A stretch of DNA of 64,000 nt from Paenarthrobacter nicotinovorans. GTDB taxonomy: Bacteria > Actinomycetota > Actinomycetes > Actinomycetales > Micrococcaceae. A program made the translations under genes and the position numbers. Shown in pieces: positions 37,860 through 46,918 of this stretch; positions within the stretch are counted from its first letter, which is position 1, and every line of letters begins with the position of its first letter. The stretch is from contig NZ_CP089293.1 in assembly GCF_021919345.1 (NCBI RefSeq), positions 930,001 through 994,000 on the forward strand, given 5' to 3'. The notes beneath the pieces were generated by a model. It searched no databases and had not been told where the DNA came from. It worked only from the letters and a program-made list of their open reading frames with translations.

Positions 37860-40800
37860 TTGCACGACGACCGCCGGATCACTGAACAGCGTCTCGACCG
37901 ATTTGTTCGGGACCGCATTCTTCCGGCCATTTACGGCAGGGCGATACCGCTTGAACTCAGCAGCTGGGATGTACCCGGAGAACCGGTGCCGGCCGCAGAA
38001 GCGATGCGCCAACTGTTCACACCGCAGGAGCCCGGGGCGCCCTGGGGTAAGGCATGGAGCACCAAGTGGTTGCGTCTGCAGGGCGAGGTTCCGCCGGACT
38101 GGGGCATGTCCGATGCCACCGCTGTGGAGATCATCGTGGATCTGGGCTTCAACAGCGACGTCCCGGGATTCCAGTGCGAAGGAACTGCCTGGCGTGCCGA
38201 TGGAAGCATCATCAAAGCAATATCGCCCCGGAATTACCACGTTCCGCTGAAGCTGCTGGGTGGCGGACAATCCGTTGACTTCTATGTGGAAGCGGCGGCC
38301 AACCCGGATGTGGCGCAGGGCTGGTCCTTTGCCCCCACTCCGCTCGGGGACAAGGCCACTTCCGGCGATGAGCCACGGTACCGCCTTGGCAGGATCGCCA
38401 TCGCCGAGCTCAACGAGACCGTCTGGGAACTCAACCAGGACATCTGGACGCTCACCGGCCTGATGCATGAGCTGCCCATGGAGCTGCCCCGCCGCCACGA
38501 GATCCTGCGCGCCCTCGAACGCATGCTGGACATCATGGACCCGGACGACGTCGCCGGAACCGCCGCAGCCGGCCGTGAGGCCCTCAGGGAGGTGCTGGGC
38601 CGTCCCGCGTATGCCTCAGCCCACGAACTCCTGGCGACGGGCCATGCACACATCGACTCAGCCTGGCTGTGGCCTGTCCGCGAAACCATCCGCAAGTGCG
38701 CCAGGACGTTCTCCAACGTGGTGGCGCTCATGGACGAAGATCCGGACTTTGTGTTCTCCTGCTCCTCGGCACAGCAGATGGCCTGGATCAAGGAATACTT
38801 CCCCGAGCTCTTTGTGCGCATCCGCGAGAAAGTGAAGGCCGGCCAGTTCGTCCCCGTGGGTGGCATGTGGGTGGAATCGGACACCAATATGCCCGGCGGC
38901 GAGGCCATGGCGCGGCAGTTCGTGGAAGGCAAGAGCTTCTTCCTCAAGGAGTTCGACATCGAATGCCGGGAAGCCTGGCTCCCCGATTCCTTCGGCTATT
39001 CCGGCGCGATTCCGCAGATCGTCAAGGAAGCGGGATCCCGGTGGTTCCTCACGCAGAAGATTTCCTGGAACAAGGTCAACCGCATGCCGCATCACACCTT
39101 TTCCTGGGAAGGCATTGACGGCACCCGCTTGTTCACCCACTTCCCACCGGTGGACACCTACAACGCCGAGCTTCATGGCCGCGAGCTGGCGCACGCCGAG
39201 CGCAACTACCGTGAGCACGGCCGCGGCACCATGTCGCTGGTGCCCTTCGGATACGGCGACGGCGGTGGCGGACCCACGCGCGAAATGGTGGCTGCGGCAC
39301 ACCGCACGGAGAACCTGGAAGGCTCACCGAAGGTCCGGATGGGCACGGCCAAGGACTTCTTCACCAAAGCGGAAGCCGAGTACACCAACCTTCCCGTTTG
39401 GGTGGGGGAGATGTACCTGGAGATGCACCGAGGAACCTACACGAGCCAGGCCAAGACCAAGAAGGGCAACCGGCGCAGCGAACACCTCCTTCGCGAGGCT
39501 GAGCTGTGGTGCACCACGGCTGCTGTCCGGCTGGGCAACGAATACGAGTATCCCCGCGAGGAACTGAAGCGGCTGTGGCGGCTGGTTCTCCTCCAGCAAT
39601 TCCATGACATCCTTCCCGGCAGCTCCATCGCGTGGGTCCATCAGGATGCCGAGCGGAATTATGAGGCCATTTCCCGCGATCTTGAACGGATCATCACCCA
39701 CGCGGCCCAGGCGTTGGCAGGGCAGGGCACCGAGGAGTTCCTGCTCAACGCCGCTCCGCACCAGCGTCATGGCGTGCCCGCTCTTGGCATCGGGAAGATC
39801 AGCCAGGACGATTCCGTGGTTGAGGTGGACCAGTCCGGCGATGGTTTCGTACTGGATAACGGACTGATCCGGGTTGTGGTGGACGCAAACGGCCTCCTGA
39901 CCTCCGTGGTGGACCATGCCAGCGGCAGGGAAGCCATCGCTCCGGGGCAGGCCGGCAATCTGCTCGAATTGTTCCGGGACACCCCCAATGAATGGGACGC
40001 CTGGGACATCGAGGAGTTCTACCGCCGCAACGTCACTCCGTTGACCCAGGCAGAAGGAATTGAGCTGGAGCGGACACCCAACGGTGCCGTCGTCGTGGTT
40101 AAGCGCGCGGTGGGCAGCTCAACCATTACCCAACGCCTGACGCTCGACGCCGGCGCCAGGTCGCTGGGGATCTCCACTACGGTGGACTGGCAGGAACGGG
40201 AGAAGATGCTGAAGATCGCCTTCCCCCTGGACGTCAGGGCGGACCGATCGGCCTCGGAGACCCAGTTCGGCCATGTCTTCCGGCCTACCCACACCAATAC
40301 CTCGTGGGAAGCGGCGAAGTTCGAGATCTGCGCGCACCGTTGGATCCACGTGTCCGAACCCGGCTACGGCGTGGCCATCAGCAACGCTTCCAGTTACGGA
40401 CACGACGTCACCAGGGCGGTCCGCGACGACGGCGGAACTACGACGACGGTCCGCACCTCGCTGCTGCGTTCGGCCCGTTTCCCGGATCCGGAAGCAGACA
40501 GGGGCGAGCACACGCTCGAGCTGTCCATCAGGCCCGGCGCCGCAATCGCCGACGCCGTGGAGGAGGGCTACCGCACTAATCTCCGTCCGCGGTTCGTTAC
40601 CGGCGGACATGCGGTGGACCCAGTGGTTCTCGTATCCAACCCGGCAATCGTGGTCGAAGCCGTGAAGCTGGCTGAGGACGGTTCGGGTGATGTCATAGTG
40701 CGGCTCTACGAATCACTGGGGGAGCGGTCAGTTGCCCTGGTTAAGCCTGGCTTCGATGCCAGGCGAGCCACTGCCACGGACTTGCTGGAGCGCGCCACCG

Positions 40801-40889
40801 ACGCCCCTGGCGTGACGGTGAAGGACGACTCCACTGCCAGCCTGGTGCTGCGTCCGTTCCAGCTGGTCACGCTGCGTTTTTCCAGGTAG
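37860..40889 (+). CDS. Alpha-mannosidase, glycoside hydrolase family 38
   Basis: 1009 residues from TTG 37860 (AAAGGGG upstream), a normal length. The GH38 active site is intact: zinc ligands in GHAHIDSAWLWPVRET, the nucleophile Asp in WLPDSFGYSG, and His in QQFHDILPGSS. Beta-sandwich domains follow to the C-terminus. No signal peptide, so it acts in the cytoplasm on imported mannosides or host/fungal glycan fragments. No sugar transporter or regulator adjoins it. The 173 bases upstream hold no gene. Confidence 0.93.
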   Translation: MHDDRRITEQRLDRFVRDRILPAIYGRAIPLELSSWDVPGEPVPAAEAMRQLFTPQEPGAPWGKAWSTKWLRLQGEVPPDWGMSDATAVEIIVDLGFNSDVPGFQCEGTAWRADGSIIKAISPRNYHVPLKLLGGGQSVDFYVEAAANPDVAQGWSFAPTPLGDKATSGDEPRYRLGRIAIAELNETVWELNQDIWTLTGLMHELPMELPRRHEILRALERMLDIMDPDDVAGTAAAGREALREVLGRPAYASAHELLATGHAHIDSAWLWPVRETIRKCARTFSNVVALMDEDPDFVFSCSSAQQMAWIKEYFPELFVRIREKVKAGQFVPVGGMWVESDTNMPGGEAMARQFVEGKSFFLKEFDIECREAWLPDSFGYSGAIPQIVKEAGSRWFLTQKISWNKVNRMPHHTFSWEGIDGTRLFTHFPPVDTYNAELHGRELAHAERNYREHGRGTMSLVPFGYGDGGGGPTREMVAAAHRTENLEGSPKVRMGTAKDFFTKAEAEYTNLPVWVGEMYLEMHRGTYTSQAKTKKGNRRSEHLLREAELWCTTAAVRLGNEYEYPREELKRLWRLVLLQQFHDILPGSSIAWVHQDAERNYEAISRDLERIITHAAQALAGQGTEEFLLNAAPHQRHGVPALGIGKISQDDSVVEVDQSGDGFVLDNGLIRVVVDANGLLTSVVDHASGREAIAPGQAGNLLELFRDTPNEWDAWDIEEFYRRNVTPLTQAEGIELERTPNGAVVVVKRAVGSSTITQRLTLDAGARSLGISTTVDWQEREKMLKIAFPLDVRADRSASETQFGHVFRPTHTNTSWEAAKFEICAHRWIHVSEPGYGVAISNASSYGHDVTRAVRDDGGTTTTVRTSLLRSARFPDPEADRGEHTLELSIRPGAAIADAVEEGYRTNLRPRFVTGGHAVDPVVLVSNPAIVVEAVKLAEDGSGDVIVRLYESLGERSVALVKPGFDARRATATDLLERATDAPGVTVKDDSTASLVLRPFQLVTLRFSR

Positions 40890-40941
40890 TAGGCGGTTGG
40901 GGGTCCCGCACGGAAGTGCAGGGCCCTCAACGACTGCCTAC
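40889..40941. terminator. Hairpin overlapping both stop codons of the mannosidase and the convergent gene
   Basis: GTAGGC (40889-40894) pairs with GCCTAC (40936-40941), and inner GC-rich parts around CCCGCA/TGCAGGG pair further with small bulges. It includes the last base of the mannosidase TAG and the stop of the leftward gene. No U-tract is visible. Confidence 0.5.
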
Positions 40942-41969
40942 TTGGTGGTCAACTCGACGTCGATCGTGTCTTTGAGGATCTGCTCCCTGGCCGGGATCAC
41001 CGCGTCGAAGTGCTTGATGTCGGCTGAGACCTCTTTGGAAAAGACATTCTCCACTGTGGAGGGCATCTCCTTCACTCCGGCCAGGTAGCGCTTGGCTGCA
41101 AAGTCGAACTCGGAGCGGTTTGTACGTATTTGGGCGTTGACTGCCTTGGCGTCATCGGCAATTTTCTGCACTTCCGCCTCCGGGGCGTTGCGTGCCTCAG
41201 CATCATCCGCCCTTTTGACGAGGTCGTCCTTGAGCCGGACAAACCCAGCGTAGTTTTCTTCGCCCTTGGCCGTAACTTCGGCGCGTTCCTGCAGCTCAGC
41301 TACCTTGTTGTCGAACGTCCGGGCGAACTCCACGTAGGCATTGTTCTTTGACTGCAACAGATCGCTTGCCGCCTTCCGGCAAGGCTCCGCGGCCTGGGCA
41401 AGCAGGGTTTGGCGTTCCCGGAGGGTGGATGCTTTCGAGCCGACGAACAGGCCGTTGCATCGGGCCGCGTCGTCATCGCGGAAGAGGCCCTCAAATTGCG
41501 GGTAGGACTCCACCAGGCCTTCCATGTAGTCAAAGTAGTCCTCGTGGGATTCGACCAGCTGGTGAACAGCGACGCCGACGGGAGTGTCGACGGAGTCATT
41601 CCCTGACTTCAGCTCCTGCAGGGCAGAGCGGGCGGACTTCGATGCCTGCTGGAATTCGTCCTTTTCCTTTTGGCTGTCCTTCACGGCCTGGTCCCGCGAG
41701 GCAGGGGCGTTCCGGGCCTTCTTGTAGGCGGCCAGGTACGCATTGGCTGCCGGCTGGACCTTGCCCCTGGCGTCGCCCAGTGCGTTGAGGCGGTCTCCCT
41801 TCAACGCGGAAAGGCTTTCGGCCTTTTGCTGTCCGGCGAAGTTGTTGACGGCCACAAGGGCGCTGACGGCGATCGCCAGCACGGCAAGGACAATGCAGGT
41901 CACCAGGATGACGGGGCGGCGGCGTGAGCGGGCGGGTTCGGGGGTGACCCCGGGGTTCTCGTAGGTCAT
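40938..41969 (-). CDS. Membrane-anchored helical protein of unknown function (importer operon, last gene)
   Basis: 343 residues. A short cytoplasmic Arg-rich start (ARSRRRP), one membrane helix (VILVTCIVLAVLAIAVSALVAV, about 19-41), then about 300 extracytoplasmic residues, almost all helical and Lys/Glu/Ala rich, with two Cys (ARCNG and EPCRKA) that could pair. Same layout as the neighbour at 41973, from which it is separated by 3 bases, so probably a distant paralogue. It is at the end of a five-gene cystine-type ABC importer operon. Not recognised as a known family. Confidence 0.7.
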   Translation of the reverse strand: MTYENPGVTPEPARSRRRPVILVTCIVLAVLAIAVSALVAVNNFAGQQKAESLSALKGDRLNALGDARGKVQPAANAYLAAYKKARNAPASRDQAVKDSQKEKDEFQQASKSARSALQELKSGNDSVDTPVGVAVHQLVESHEDYFDYMEGLVESYPQFEGLFRDDDAARCNGLFVGSKASTLRERQTLLAQAAEPCRKAASDLLQSKNNAYVEFARTFDNKVAELQERAEVTAKGEENYAGFVRLKDDLVKRADDAEARNAPEAEVQKIADDAKAVNAQIRTNRSEFDFAAKRYLAGVKEMPSTVENVFSKEVSADIKHFDAVIPAREQILKDTIDVELTTK

Positions 41970-41972
41970 GGT

Positions 41973-42884
41973 CTATTTCCCCTCCTGGCCGGAGGCCTTG
42001 AACTGGTCCAGCCGGGATTTCAGGACACGTTCGAGCTCGGCATTGGCGGCATTTGCGTCGTCGACGAGTTTGGTTGAGCTGGCCTTCACGGCGTCCTCAT
42101 ACGTGGTGCGGACCTTGTTCAGTGCATCATTGATGTCGAGCAAGGCCACTCCCGCGGTGGTGCTTTTGGCGAGGCGTCCGAGGTCATCCGTCGCGTCCAG
42201 GACTTCCTGCTGCTTGTCGCGTTGTCCTTTGACGATGCCTTCGATCCCCTGCAGGAGTTGGACCGTGTCCGCATCTGCCTTGTCCTTGGCACCTGCCAAG
42301 GCCAGCAGGCAGGAATCGGCCGTCTTGACGTACGCCTGCGCATAGTCGCCACCGCTGACGTTCAGGTCCCTGTGGAGCGGGGCGCACGGTCCACCCACAG
42401 AACGGGTGATGTTGGCCGTATTGATAAGTCGTTGGTCGTTGTAGGCGATCACCGCTACGTATTGGTCCTTGAACCGCCGGAACGCCTCGGCAATCTCCGG
42501 CTCCTGCGCCACGGGAGAAGCGGCCATGGCGTCGAGCCTGCCGGTGTTGGCGGCCGACTCGCGTTTGATCACATCGCTTTCCCGGGTGAACACCTGCTCT
42601 TTTTCCTGATCGCCCTCTTCCTCGGCGACCACGTTGGTGTACCGTGCCGTGAACTCCTCAAGCAAGGGGTCGTAAAGGTTCATGGAGCGATCCACGATGC
42701 CCCGTTGCTTGTCCAGCCGCTCCACGTCCGCGCGCTGCACTCCGGTTGGCCGGAGAAAGGCGAACCAGGCGCCGACCCCCCCGGCGGCCAAGGCCAGGAC
42801 CACCACGACAACAATGATGCCTGTACGCCGGGAATTGCTGCGCCCGGAGTCCTTGTTGGTCTCTTCCAAAGTCTGATCCCCCAT
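41973..42884 (-). CDS. Membrane-anchored helical protein of unknown function (importer operon, fourth gene)
   Basis: 303 residues. An Asn/Ser/Arg-rich cytoplasmic start, one membrane helix (TGIIVVVVVLALAAGGVGAWFAFL, about 22-45), then a long helical extracytoplasmic region with two Cys (GGPCAPL and DSCLLAL). The start is preceded by an AT-rich stretch (CTTTTTCAAAAAT) and has no SD, odd for this genome, though it lies only 14 bases after the ATPase stop. Function unknown; association with the importer suggests a periplasm-side accessory or sensor, which is inference. Confidence 0.7.
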   Translation of the reverse strand: MGDQTLEETNKDSGRSNSRRTGIIVVVVVLALAAGGVGAWFAFLRPTGVQRADVERLDKQRGIVDRSMNLYDPLLEEFTARYTNVVAEEEGDQEKEQVFTRESDVIKRESAANTGRLDAMAASPVAQEPEIAEAFRRFKDQYVAVIAYNDQRLINTANITRSVGGPCAPLHRDLNVSGGDYAQAYVKTADSCLLALAGAKDKADADTVQLLQGIEGIVKGQRDKQQEVLDATDDLGRLAKSTTAGVALLDINDALNKVRTTYEDAVKASSTKLVDDANAANAELERVLKSRLDQFKASGQEGK

Positions 42885-42898
42885 ATTTTTGAAAAAGG

Positions 42899-43687
42899 CT
42901 ATACGTCGTGTTGGAGCCGTTTCACGAAGAGCTTGGTACGTTCCTGCCGTGGCGCCCGCAGTACCTCGGCGGCCGGGCCACGTTCGACCACGACTCCACC
43001 GTCCATGAAGATCACCTCGTCGGCAACGTGCTGGGCGAAGGCGAGTTCGTGCGTCACGATCACCATGGTCCAGCCTTCCTCGGCCAACTCCTTGATGACG
43101 CCCAGGACATCACCCACAAGCTCCGGGTCCAAGGCGGACGTGGGCTCGTCGAACAGCAGGAGCTGCGGCTTGAGGGCGAGGGCCCGGACGATGCCAACAC
43201 GCTGCTGCTGGCCGCCGGAAAGCTCGAACGGATAGGCATCGCGTTTGTCCGCCAGGCCCACGCGTTCCAGGAGCCGCTCGGCCTCGGCTATGGCTTCCGC
43301 CTTCGGCCGCTTCTGCACCTGGACGGGCCCCTCGATGACGTTCTTGAGCACCGTCATGTGCGGGAACAGGTTGTAGTGCTGGAAAACCATGGCGCTGCGG
43401 TCGCGGAGCGCTGCGATCTCCTTCTTGCCCACCTTGGCCCCGAAATCAATGGCCAGCCCGCTTGAGGCATCGCCGCTGCCGAAGGTGACCGTACCGGCGT
43501 CGGGAACTTCCAGGCCGTTGAGCGAACGCAGGACCGTGGTCTTACCGGAGCCGGAAGGCCCGATCAGGGCCACCACCTGGCCGCGGCGGATGGTGATATC
43601 GATGTCCCGCAATACTGTGTTGCTGCCGAAGGCCTTGGCGAGGTTCCTTGCCTCCAGGACCATGGATGACGGATCAGTGGGCGACAT
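42899..43687 (-). CDS. Polar amino acid ABC transporter ATPase (cystine type)
   Basis: 262 residues. Walker A GPSGSGKTT, signature LSGGQQQRVGI, Walker B LLLFDEPTSALDPE and the H-loop VTHE are all present. It belongs to the GlnQ/TcyC/YecC group that powers import of polar amino acids. It overlaps the permease gene by 14 bases. The residues LGVIKELAEEGWTMVIVTHE match the C-terminal part of the domain; no regulatory extension. Confidence 0.93.
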   Translation of the reverse strand: MSPTDPSSMVLEARNLAKAFGSNTVLRDIDITIRRGQVVALIGPSGSGKTTVLRSLNGLEVPDAGTVTFGSGDASSGLAIDFGAKVGKKEIAALRDRSAMVFQHYNLFPHMTVLKNVIEGPVQVQKRPKAEAIAEAERLLERVGLADKRDAYPFELSGGQQQRVGIVRALALKPQLLLFDEPTSALDPELVGDVLGVIKELAEEGWTMVIVTHELAFAQHVADEVIFMDGGVVVERGPAAEVLRAPRQERTKLFVKRLQHDV

Positions 43688-44333
43688 AGCGGTCCAATCT
43701 TCTTTCGACCGCGGACTGCGCCGTGGACAGAACCAGGCAGATCACCCAGTAGACCAGGGCTGCCTGCAGGTACAAGGCCATGAACTCCTGGCTGAAAGCG
43801 GCGATCTGCTGGGCGTTCCGGAACAGTTCGGTGACCAGGATCAGTGATGCGAGGGACGTGTCCTTCACCAGGGAAATGAAGGTGTTGGACAACGGTGGAA
43901 CCGAGACCCGGGCAGCCTGCGGAAGGATGATCCGTACCAGCGTCTGCCGGTTGGACATGCCGATGGTGTGCCCGGCTTCCCATTGGCCCTTGGGCACGGA
44001 AAGGATGGCGGCGCGGATGATCTCGGCGGCGTAACCACCCACATTCAACGAAAACGCGATGATGGCACTGGGCCACGGATCAAGCCGCACACCGATGCTG
44101 GGCAGTCCGAAGAAGATCACGAACAGCTGCACCAGCAGGGGAGTGCCGCGGATGACCGAGACATAAAACCGGCCAATGCCGGACAACAACCGGTTGGGGC
44201 TCAGGCGCATCAGGGCCACTACCAAGGCCAGCAACAAGCCAAAGGCGAAGGAAGCCAGTGTCAGGGGGATGGTCCCTGTCACGGCGCCGGTGATGAGTGG
44301 TCCGAAGGAACTCCAGATGAGGTCCCAGTTCAT
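43674..44333 (-). CDS. Amino acid ABC transporter permease (cystine type)
   Basis: 219 residues, five membrane helices. The EAA loop reads EAGHTIGMSNRQTLVRIILPQAARVSVPPLSNTFI, typical of HisM/TcyB/YecS permeases, and the N-terminal half has LTLASFAFGLLLALVVALMRLS. The start follows the binding-protein stop directly. It presumably forms a homodimer pore for the binding protein at 44334-45149. Confidence 0.93.
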   Translation of the reverse strand: MNWDLIWSSFGPLITGAVTGTIPLTLASFAFGLLLALVVALMRLSPNRLLSGIGRFYVSVIRGTPLLVQLFVIFFGLPSIGVRLDPWPSAIIAFSLNVGGYAAEIIRAAILSVPKGQWEAGHTIGMSNRQTLVRIILPQAARVSVPPLSNTFISLVKDTSLASLILVTELFRNAQQIAAFSQEFMALYLQAALVYWVICLVLSTAQSAVERRLDRYVAH

Positions 44334-45149
44334 CTATTTGGTGACGTCCGCGCCGAAGTACTTGTCCGAAATCTTCGCCAGGGTTCCGTCCGCGCGGAGG
44401 TCTTCAAGAGCCTTGTCCACGGCCTTGGTGAGCTCGCTGGAACCCTTGCGGAAGACGAAGGCACTCTCAGTCTTGTCCGGTGCTTCGGCTGCCACCTTCA
44501 AGCCGGAGTCGGGAGTGGTCTTGGCATAGTCCAGGTAGGTGAGCTTGTCGTTCACCGTGGCGTCCACACGACCCTGCTGGACCAGCGTGGCGGACTGGGC
44601 CCATCCTTCAACGGCCTGGACATTGGCGCCGGCTTCCACGGCCATCTTGTAGAAGTTGCTCGTGAGGGACTGGGCGGTGGTCTTGCCCTTGAGGTCGGCG
44701 AAGCTGTTGATGCTGGAGTTGTCCGACTTGGTGACCACTACGCCGGTGGAGATCGTGTACGGGGTGGAGAACTCGTACTTGGCCTTGCGGTCGTCGTTGA
44801 TGGAGATCTGGTTGGCGATGGTATCGAAACGCTTGGAGTCGAGGCCTGCGAAGATGCCGTCGAACTGGGTCTCCTGGAAAGACGCCTTGACGCCGAGCTT
44901 CCCGGCGACGGCCTGCGCAATCTCGACGTCGAATCCGGTGAGGTCGCCGGCTCCCTCGGCGTGGAAGCTGAACGGGCGGTAGGTGCCCTCGGTGACAATT
45001 ACCAGTTCGCCCTTGGACTTCACGTCAGAGAGGGAGGTGTCCCCGCCGGACTGCGCCGGCGTTGAGCCACCACCGCACGCCGAAAGAGCGAGGGCAGCGG
45101 AAGCCAAGGTGGCGGCAAGGATGGAACGTCGGGTGCGGAGGCTGTTCAT
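44334..45149 (-). CDS. Amino acid ABC transporter substrate-binding lipoprotein (cystine-type, TcyA/FliY-like)
   Basis: 271 residues with lipobox ALSACGGG. Family features include the N-terminal TEGTYRPFSF, LTGFDVEIAQAVAGKLGV, the DGIFAGLDSKRFDTIANQISI block, and the C-terminal FGADVTK, which I recall as the end of E. coli FliY/TcyJ. Hence a cystine ligand is likely, but other polar amino acids are possible. No SD is visible; TAAGAT lies 6 nt before the ATG, so transcription may be leaderless. First gene of the operon. Confidence 0.88.
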   Translation of the reverse strand: MNSLRTRRSILAATLASAALALSACGGGSTPAQSGGDTSLSDVKSKGELVIVTEGTYRPFSFHAEGAGDLTGFDVEIAQAVAGKLGVKASFQETQFDGIFAGLDSKRFDTIANQISINDDRKAKYEFSTPYTISTGVVVTKSDNSSINSFADLKGKTTAQSLTSNFYKMAVEAGANVQAVEGWAQSATLVQQGRVDATVNDKLTYLDYAKTTPDSGLKVAAEAPDKTESAFVFRKGSSELTKAVDKALEDLRADGTLAKISDKYFGADVTK

Positions 45150-45216
45150 GGAGCCATCTTAGTCACCGGAGGGAACGGGCACGGCGGTGGACACCAGTGC
45201 CAGGTAAAGGTGCGTT

Positions 45217-45249
45217 AAAAAGGCTGAGTGGGGGCGGTCCCCAACAGCC
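45217..45249 (-). terminator. Leftward intrinsic terminator between the HTH/7-helix operon and the importer operon
   Basis: On the minus strand GGCTG (45249-45245) pairs with CAGCC (45226-45222), with GGGG/CCCC pairing inside, then a T5 run (plus-strand AAAAA, 45217-45221). It most likely ends the transcript from 46813. It could also be an attenuator in the importer leader. Confidence 0.7.
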
Positions 45250-45386
45250 GGCCACCACTCATCCCCCCAATTGTGATCCCGTGGGCGCCACATCCACCGG
45301 AAACCCGTTCTCTGATTCCGGTGTCAGGCTGCAGCCGCGTTCACACATTCATGATTGTGCCACGATCTAATGGTTTTGTGAAAGTC

Positions 45387-46094
45387 TTACGCTGAGAGAC
45401 GCCGTTTTCGACGCGCAACTGCTTTCGAGAACCAGATTCCGGCCAATCCGATGCACGTGAACATGGCTGCGGAGTAGTTGATCAGCACCCGCAGCCAGGC
45501 CTCCGAAAACGGGATCAGCGGAAAAAGCTGTGACAGCAAAAGCAACGAAAGTCCCAGCAAGAGCAGGCCCGAGGCGACGCGCAGCAACACAGGCGCCTGG
45601 CTCGCCACCGTGCGCCAGATGGCCGGCACCAGGCAGGCAGCAACGAATCCCGGGTAGAAGCGGCCCATAAAGGCATAGGCCTCCAACGACGGCCCCCACA
45701 CCAGCCCGCTCATCCCCGCCGACGAGCCCCGGGTGTCGGTGATGAGGAAAAAGTAGATGGTCAGCACGCCCACGATTGCGGCAACCGTGATACCCAGTGG
45801 CCCGCGGATGGCCCGCACTGCCGATTGGGAGCCGAACGCGGTGGCGATCTTGATGCCCATGAAGAAGAACGTCGCATACAGCAGGAAACGCAGAATCAGG
45901 TTCCCAACGTTCATCCCGCCAAGCCAGCCGTCGATGACAAGGTAGGGCGCCTCGATGCTGATGAAGATGCTCAGTGAGATCAACGAAAAGATGTAGAAGA
46001 CAACGCGGTTCTCCCCACGCAGTGCGCTCGGAATCCGTGCGATCGTAATCGCCAGGCAAACTGCCAGCGTGACCCAGGGCAGGACAGCCGTCAT
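45387..46094 (-). CDS. Seven-helix membrane protein linked to an HTH regulator
   Basis: 235 residues from ATG 46094, which overlaps the preceding stop as ATGA; ATG at 46109 would overlap more. About seven hydrophobic helices (AVLPWVTLAVCLAITIARI; VVFYIFSLISLSIFISIEA; LILRFLLYATFFFMGIKIA; GPLGITVAAIVGVLTIYFFLI; GRFYPGFVAACLVPAIW; GLLLLGLSLLLLSQLFPLI; LINYSAAMFTCIGLAGIWF) and a basic tail. It is not a recognised transporter. Tight coupling to the HTH gene suggests a membrane sensor or a partner whose level tracks the regulator. Confidence 0.72.
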   Translation of the reverse strand: MTAVLPWVTLAVCLAITIARIPSALRGENRVVFYIFSLISLSIFISIEAPYLVIDGWLGGMNVGNLILRFLLYATFFFMGIKIATAFGSQSAVRAIRGPLGITVAAIVGVLTIYFFLITDTRGSSAGMSGLVWGPSLEAYAFMGRFYPGFVAACLVPAIWRTVASQAPVLLRVASGLLLLGLSLLLLSQLFPLIPFSEAWLRVLINYSAAMFTCIGLAGIWFSKAVARRKRRLSA

Positions 46095-46813
46095 CCGAGG
46101 TTCTCCCAAATTCGTTCAGTTCGTTCGTGGTCTTGTTCCTGGCGGCGGAGGGTTTTTCCCAATGCCAGCAGCCGCTCACCGGCAAGGGTCACCAGTGCAC
46201 TTTGGGACATTGCGTCCAAGGCCTCCCGGCGTGCATTGGGTGGCCAGCCGGCTTCGGCTTCGGTGATCAGTCCTCCGGCCACCAACCCTCCTGCCGGTCC
46301 CACCCCGGCCGCACGGGAGGTGGCAATCGCCAGCTCCGGCGGAAGCCTGTTGGCTGTCAGGTGGGCCGAGAAATTCTGGGGCGCGATGCCGGTGGTGTCG
46401 CTGACCCGGTGCCGCAACTCGCCGTCGTCGATTGCGTCCACCCAGTTGCGCACGGAGGTGGGGTGAGGTGGTTCCGAAAGGCGGGCCACGGGCGCGGAGC
46501 CGGGCTCGCTGCGCTCCACTACGGCACGCAGAAGATCGATCGTGGCAACCTGGCTGACCAGTTCGCAGCCCGTGGGCGGAACGGGGTCGCCGCGGAGATC
46601 GGAGTAGAGGTCGAAAGTGGCCAGGGCCTGCACAGGGTTGATGTTGAAGCCCCGGCTGATGCTCACCAGCGTGGACTCGGCCACCTTGCCGCGGACCAGC
46701 TGCTGGGCCAGGGTTGTCCGTTTGATGCCGGCGATCCTGCAGACGTCCGCCGTGCTGGCATCGGGCGCAACGCCATGAAGCCAGCGCTGGAACGCCTTGG
46801 ACTGTAAGGGCAT
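46091..46813 (-). CDS. HTH (XRE-like) transcriptional regulator
   Basis: 240 residues from ATG 46813 (SD AGAGAG, 6 nt). The frame continues upstream but those residues lie in the intergenic promoter. The N-terminal HTH (ADVCRIAGIKRTTLAQQLVRGKVAESTLVSISRGFNINPVQALATF) looks XRE-like, and a second helical region with FSAHLTANRLPPELAIATSRAAG may be another HTH. The effector is unknown. It is divergent from the ABC-F gene and coupled to a 7-helix protein. A role in controlling either is inference. Confidence 0.75.
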   Translation of the reverse strand: MPLQSKAFQRWLHGVAPDASTADVCRIAGIKRTTLAQQLVRGKVAESTLVSISRGFNINPVQALATFDLYSDLRGDPVPPTGCELVSQVATIDLLRAVVERSEPGSAPVARLSEPPHPTSVRNWVDAIDDGELRHRVSDTTGIAPQNFSAHLTANRLPPELAIATSRAAGVGPAGGLVAGGLITEAEAGWPPNARREALDAMSQSALVTLAGERLLALGKTLRRQEQDHERTERIWENLG

Positions 46814-46880
46814 GTGGAACTCTCTGTGATGTGGGGCGCGGCAAACCGGCAAATTGCGGTAAGTGGGAGTACAGATCGAT

Positions 46881-46909
46881 TTTACGCCGACGCCACATTG
46901 AATTATGCT
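46881..46909 (+). promoter_or_regulatory. Candidate promoter for the ABC-F leader
   Basis: TTTACG (46881-46886) and TATGCT (46904-46909) are separated by 17 bases, which fits a sigma-70-type promoter. Transcription would begin near 46915, at the base of the terminator hairpin. The AT-rich patch before the -35 (GATCGATTTTA) is notable in this GC-rich genome. Confidence 0.4.
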
Positions 46910-46918
46910 TGATGATTG

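Noticed and set aside
45367..46185. 272-codon frame overlapping the seven-helix gene in another frame of the same strand
   Set aside because: His/Arg/Gly-rich shadow; the 45387 frame has proper hydrophobic helices and an ATGA junction.
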